Shown: one piece after another, positions 19,269-21,510 of the stretch | How the letters are laid out: each line of letters starts with the position of its first letter | Position numbering within the stretch: position 1 is the stretch's first letter | NCBI GenBank assembly: GCA_021464525.1 | Contig: JADRCO010001199.1 | Location: forward strand, 1 to 21,510 | Direction: 5' to 3' | DNA from: Rhizophagus sp. LPA8_4_AMF | Taxonomy: Eukaryota; Glomeromycota; Glomeromycetes; Glomerales; Glomeraceae | DNA: 21,510 nt | The notes under the pieces: model-generated | Told to the model about the DNA's origin: nothing | Database searches by the model: none | Seen by the model: the letters and a program-made list of their open reading frames with translations, nothing else | Position numbers and translations under genes: made by a program

Positions 19269-19790
19269 TTATCAAACTTCAATCTTATCCCACGATCATT
19301 CAAATTTGTGTATGGCTTAATTAAATAGAACCTCATATATAAATCCTTTAAGTTTTGACATATTTCTATTTGTATATTAAATTTCTAATTATGATTTGAG
19401 TACTTGAAATTTTTCTTTTGGTAATGATCATTTAATCGCTCCCCTTGAATGTTGAATTATTATTGATTGGTCAGCATTATATTTCATAATTTTTTTGTCA
19501 GGAGACATATCCAGTCATTAAAGAGTAAGAAAGGTATGAACCATAAAGACTGTCGTCAAAGATTATTTGTTGAAAATAGTATACTTTATTACAATTAGCG
19601 TGACCATCACGCAAAAATATAATTACATGATTCCGTCTTTTGCATCCATAAAATAAATTATTAATTGATATATTTAATACTATCTCTTTTTTTTTTAGTT
19701 TCTTAAGCCTTTTTAACGTGAATTAATACCTTAATTTCGAAAATAAGTTAGTAGATTTTAACTTTCCTTAGCTTTAAAGATTACAGCGAA
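19269..19790. other. Stretch downstream of the SAM gene
   Basis: AT-rich, with no supported gene. It includes a small inverted repeat gcgtga/tcacgc at about 19599-19613 and T runs near 19688. If the SAM transcript is spliced, this contains its intron or 3' UTR. Confidence 0.4.
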
Positions 19791-20024
19791 TTACTTACCT
19801 AATTTTTCTCTTAAGCTTTCAACGAAGTCTGCAAGATCAGACGCAGGTCCACCCTTCATACCGTAGCTTCTGAGTTTTTCTTCAGTCAGCTTAAGGAAAG
19901 AACGACCAGTAATTCTCTCTTTGCGAATAATATCAAAATCTTCCTCTATAAGCTGTTGTAAGTCATCATGTACCCGCAAATACGAGATAAGTTCTTCTGT
20001 GTCATAAAGGATTATTTCAGACAT
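19791..20024 (-). CDS. SAM (sterile alpha motif) domain protein, 77 residues
   Basis: ATG at 20022-20024 (context aagcaATG). The SAM fold spans roughly residues 6-72: helix 1 TEELISYLRV, then DLQQLIEEDFDIIRKERITG, the hallmark RSFLKLTEEKLRSYGMKGGP and the C-terminal helix ASDLADFVESLREKL. This matches the short SAM domains greatly expanded in Rhizophagus. SAM domains mediate protein-protein contacts and polymers, and no catalytic function is expected. The frame ends at TAA 19791-19793, but the last codons coincide with a perfect donor (TTAG|GTAAGT, GT at 19798-19797). The real protein may therefore continue in downstream minus-strand exons, as most relatives are longer. No lesion is seen. Confidence 0.8.
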   Translation of the reverse strand: MSEIILYDTEELISYLRVHDDLQQLIEEDFDIIRKERITGRSFLKLTEEKLRSYGMKGGPASDLADFVESLREKLGK

Positions 20025-20141
20025 TGCTTTTATATTGCAGAATTAAACCCGGCCAAAGAAAACTAACTTTCATTTTTTTGGGGAATAGTAAATATTTTCG
20101 TAGGTTACATTACACGATCACGAGAGAAGTAAAATCAATTA

Positions 20142-20151
20142 ATCACGTGAT
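20142..20151. promoter_or_regulatory. CACGTG palindrome upstream of the SAM gene
   Basis: The 10-bp palindrome atcacgtgat lies about 120 bp upstream of the SAM start codon. The identical 10-mer is at 9205-9214, and a related tcacgagatcgtga lies upstream of the Crinkler pseudogene. CACGTG is a known bHLH-type (E-box) binding core in fungi. Use here is inferred only from position. Confidence 0.3.
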
Positions 20152-20279
20152 ATCAAATATTTTATTTGTCACGTATTATTTGTCACAAAGTTACAATTTA
20201 TCATTTTTTTCTTTTTACTTATATTTAATTTTCTCCCTCAAAAGTATTGTTATGTCATATTTACCAAAAGTATTTTAAC

Positions 20280-20861
20280 ATTTTCATGCATCATTTGAAA
20301 ACAAAATTATGAAAATAAAAATTAGACTAGATTTTAATAAATTATAAATTCCTTCAAATAGATTAATTGATTGAAGATCTTTTTTTACCTGTTTTGGTTG
20401 AAGTAATAAGGTCCAAACTTTCCTTACGCATTAGTGATTAAAGTAAATTTGGCGTTTATACGTTGAAAGTGAGTTTGTCAATGATATTTTGAGATATTCG
20501 AGTCTTGTCATTAAGCAGGTTATTAGAAATTGAAAATAACAATTTCAAATTATGCGAATTGAAAGTACAGGATGATATTTAACGAATATAATCATCTTTA
20601 AGTAATTCCATGCCTAGTTGTCATACGTCTAAATTAAGAACATATAGGACGGGGTAACAAGTTTATCATTTATAAAAAAGACTTTAATTATTGCTAATTG
20701 TATGGCCAGTATTAGTATCAATATAAAAATACGCACCACCGATCATTTATAACTCTGCTTCGTTTCATACATACTAAAACGCTTTTTTTCCTGTCTGCCA
20801 AAATTTGATGCAAGCGTTAAGAAAAGTTGCAAATATAAACTTGTTTTTATAACGTGTTTAT
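20280..20861. other. Non-coding AT-rich stretch
   Basis: No gene, RNA or repeat is supported. Frames on both strands are short and of AT-driven composition. Confidence 0.4.
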
Positions 20862-21002
20862 GATTTTATGCGTGATAATAATTTGCTTGTAATTCTCGCC
20901 GATAAAAATCTTGGTCTAACTATATAGACAAAGATTGATACGACATACAGTAAACATGCAAAAACATTTTGTCTCGTCACAATTCGAGAAAGTGGACGTT
21001 AA
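20862..21002 (+). pseudogene. Reverse-transcriptase-like fragment
   Basis: The frame reads DFMRDNNLLVILADKNLGLT, one more codon, a TAG (20925-20927), then in the same frame KIDTTYSKHAKTFCLV...RESGR to TAA 21000-21002. ADKNLGLxI followed by a Tyr about ten residues on resembles the conserved stretch that precedes the catalytic palm in several non-LTR and Penelope-like reverse transcriptases. Only about 46 codons survive and no YxDD box is seen. It is a short relic of a retroelement if the match is real. Confidence 0.35.
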
Positions 21003-21238
21003 TGGATTAACTTATACATGAATTTCTAGTATCAACTCCAAACCGATCAAAATCCGAACGACAATTAACTCCTACTTATTATAAAAGTATCATTCATAAA
21101 TGACGATTAAGACTATTTATATTTTAAATAATTATATTTGTGTTTGCTAAAAACGTTTTTTTTTTTATTATACAGATTTTATGCTTACATTACATTACGT
21201 TACATGATGAATTGAAATTTAGGACTTGGTAAATAAAC

Positions 21239-21257
21239 AATGAATGAATGAATGAAT
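21239..21257. repeat. AATG/TGAA microsatellite
   Basis: Four to five tandem copies of tgaa/aatg occur at 21239-21257 in otherwise AT-rich DNA. Confidence 0.7.
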
Positions 21258-21306
21258 ATAAAATTTGTTCTTTATTCAACTCTCTTCGGCTTTTGAGTAT
21301 ACATAT

Positions 21307-21342
21307 AAACTGTACTGTACGATCAGCTAAACTGTACTGTAC
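21307..21342 (+). repeat. Two direct copies of aaactgtactgtac, 22 bp apart
   Basis: The 14-mer occurs at 21307-21320 and 21329-21342, close to the terminal hairpin and telomere-type repeats. Confidence 0.65.
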
Positions 21343-21435
21343 AAATTGTAGTTGTACGATAGTTGTGTTCGTACCGGTATGACGATAATGAGTATGATAT
21401 GACCCTCGTTGTATGTATGGTATAGGTTTTATTAT

Positions 21436-21470
21436 CTATACTGTATTGTTATTAATTCTATACAGTATAG
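21436..21470. repeat. Hairpin with perfect 10-bp arms
   Basis: ctatactgta (21436-21445) and tacagtatag (21461-21470) are exact reverse complements around a 15-base loop. It sits 2 bp before the TTAGGG repeats. Confidence 0.65.
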
Positions 21471-21472
21471 TT

Positions 21473-21489
21473 TTAGGGTTAGGGTTAGG
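21473..21489 (+). repeat. TTAGGG telomere-type repeats
   Basis: TTAGGG, TTAGGG and TTAGG run in tandem at 21473-21489, followed by c, an A run and degenerate gttagaattag to the end. TTAGGG is the telomere unit of many fungi, and the G-rich strand runs toward the right edge, as it would at a right chromosome end. With under three units and non-telomeric sequence after them, an interstitial or subtelomeric relic is equally possible. Confidence 0.6.
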
Positions 21490-21510
21490 CAAAAAAAGAG
21501 TTAGAATTAG

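Noticed and set aside
1-21510. CRISPR arrays, tRNA or rRNA genes, bacterial operons
   Set aside because: No regularly spaced identical repeats, no tRNA-like cloverleaf with a GGTTCRA arm, no rRNA core sequence. Introns and composition are eukaryotic.

Overview
The window looks like nuclear DNA of an arbuscular mycorrhizal fungus of the Rhizophagus irregularis type (Glomeromycotina). That assignment is inference from content. The DNA is very AT-rich, genes are split by short GT..AG introns, and the protein families are those expanded in that group: a Crinkler (CRN) protein with a P-loop ATPase, a stand-alone SAM domain, an RBR ubiquitin ligase, a Myb/SANT-like domain and a large coiled-coil family. 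TTAGGG repeats lie at the right edge. Nothing looks bacterial or organellar.

Left third (1-6.1 kb). After a poly(A)/AT-rich edge there are isolated exon-like segments at 1.5-2.0 kb. The 3' end of an unrecognised gene follows at 2.83-3.93 kb, with an 865-bp intron that carries a degenerate minisatellite. Two apparently intact three-exon genes come next: an unknown 202-residue protein (4170-4936) and a compact 222-residue RING-IBR-RING E3 ligase with a complete catalytic RING2 (5216-6075).

Middle (6.8-18.7 kb). This is a gene graveyard of coding-like remnants on both strands, broken by stops and frameshifts. It holds plus-strand fragments at 6.8-7.7 kb, a minus-strand multi-part remnant with a Myb/SANT-like piece at 7.9-9.0 kb, and a GC-rich candidate MITE at 9.1-9.46 kb. 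It also holds a decayed member of a multi-copy coiled-coil family (9.59-10.79 kb), unidentified remnants at 11.2-11.5 and 14.3-14.5 kb, and weak leucine-rich-repeat-like pieces at 12.2-13.2 kb. The main item is a nearly full-length Crinkler pseudogene (15.63-17.95 kb): its four exons and three introns can still be followed, but it has one clear nonsense codon, a further stop in the header and about five frameshifts. A second minus-strand pseudogene lies at 18.09-18.66 kb.

Right end (18.9-21.5 kb). There is a possible pogo/Tc1-type terminal repeat, an intact minus-strand SAM-domain gene (19791-20024) with a CACGTG palindrome upstream, and a short reverse-transcriptase-like fragment. The window ends in simple repeats, a 10-bp-arm hairpin and about 2.8 TTAGGG units.

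Only the 202-residue protein, the RBR ligase and the SAM protein look like functional genes. No operon-like cooperation is expected. The shared theme is lineage-expanded families (CRN, SAM, SANT, coiled-coil) next to repeats, as in fast-evolving or subtelomere-like compartments.
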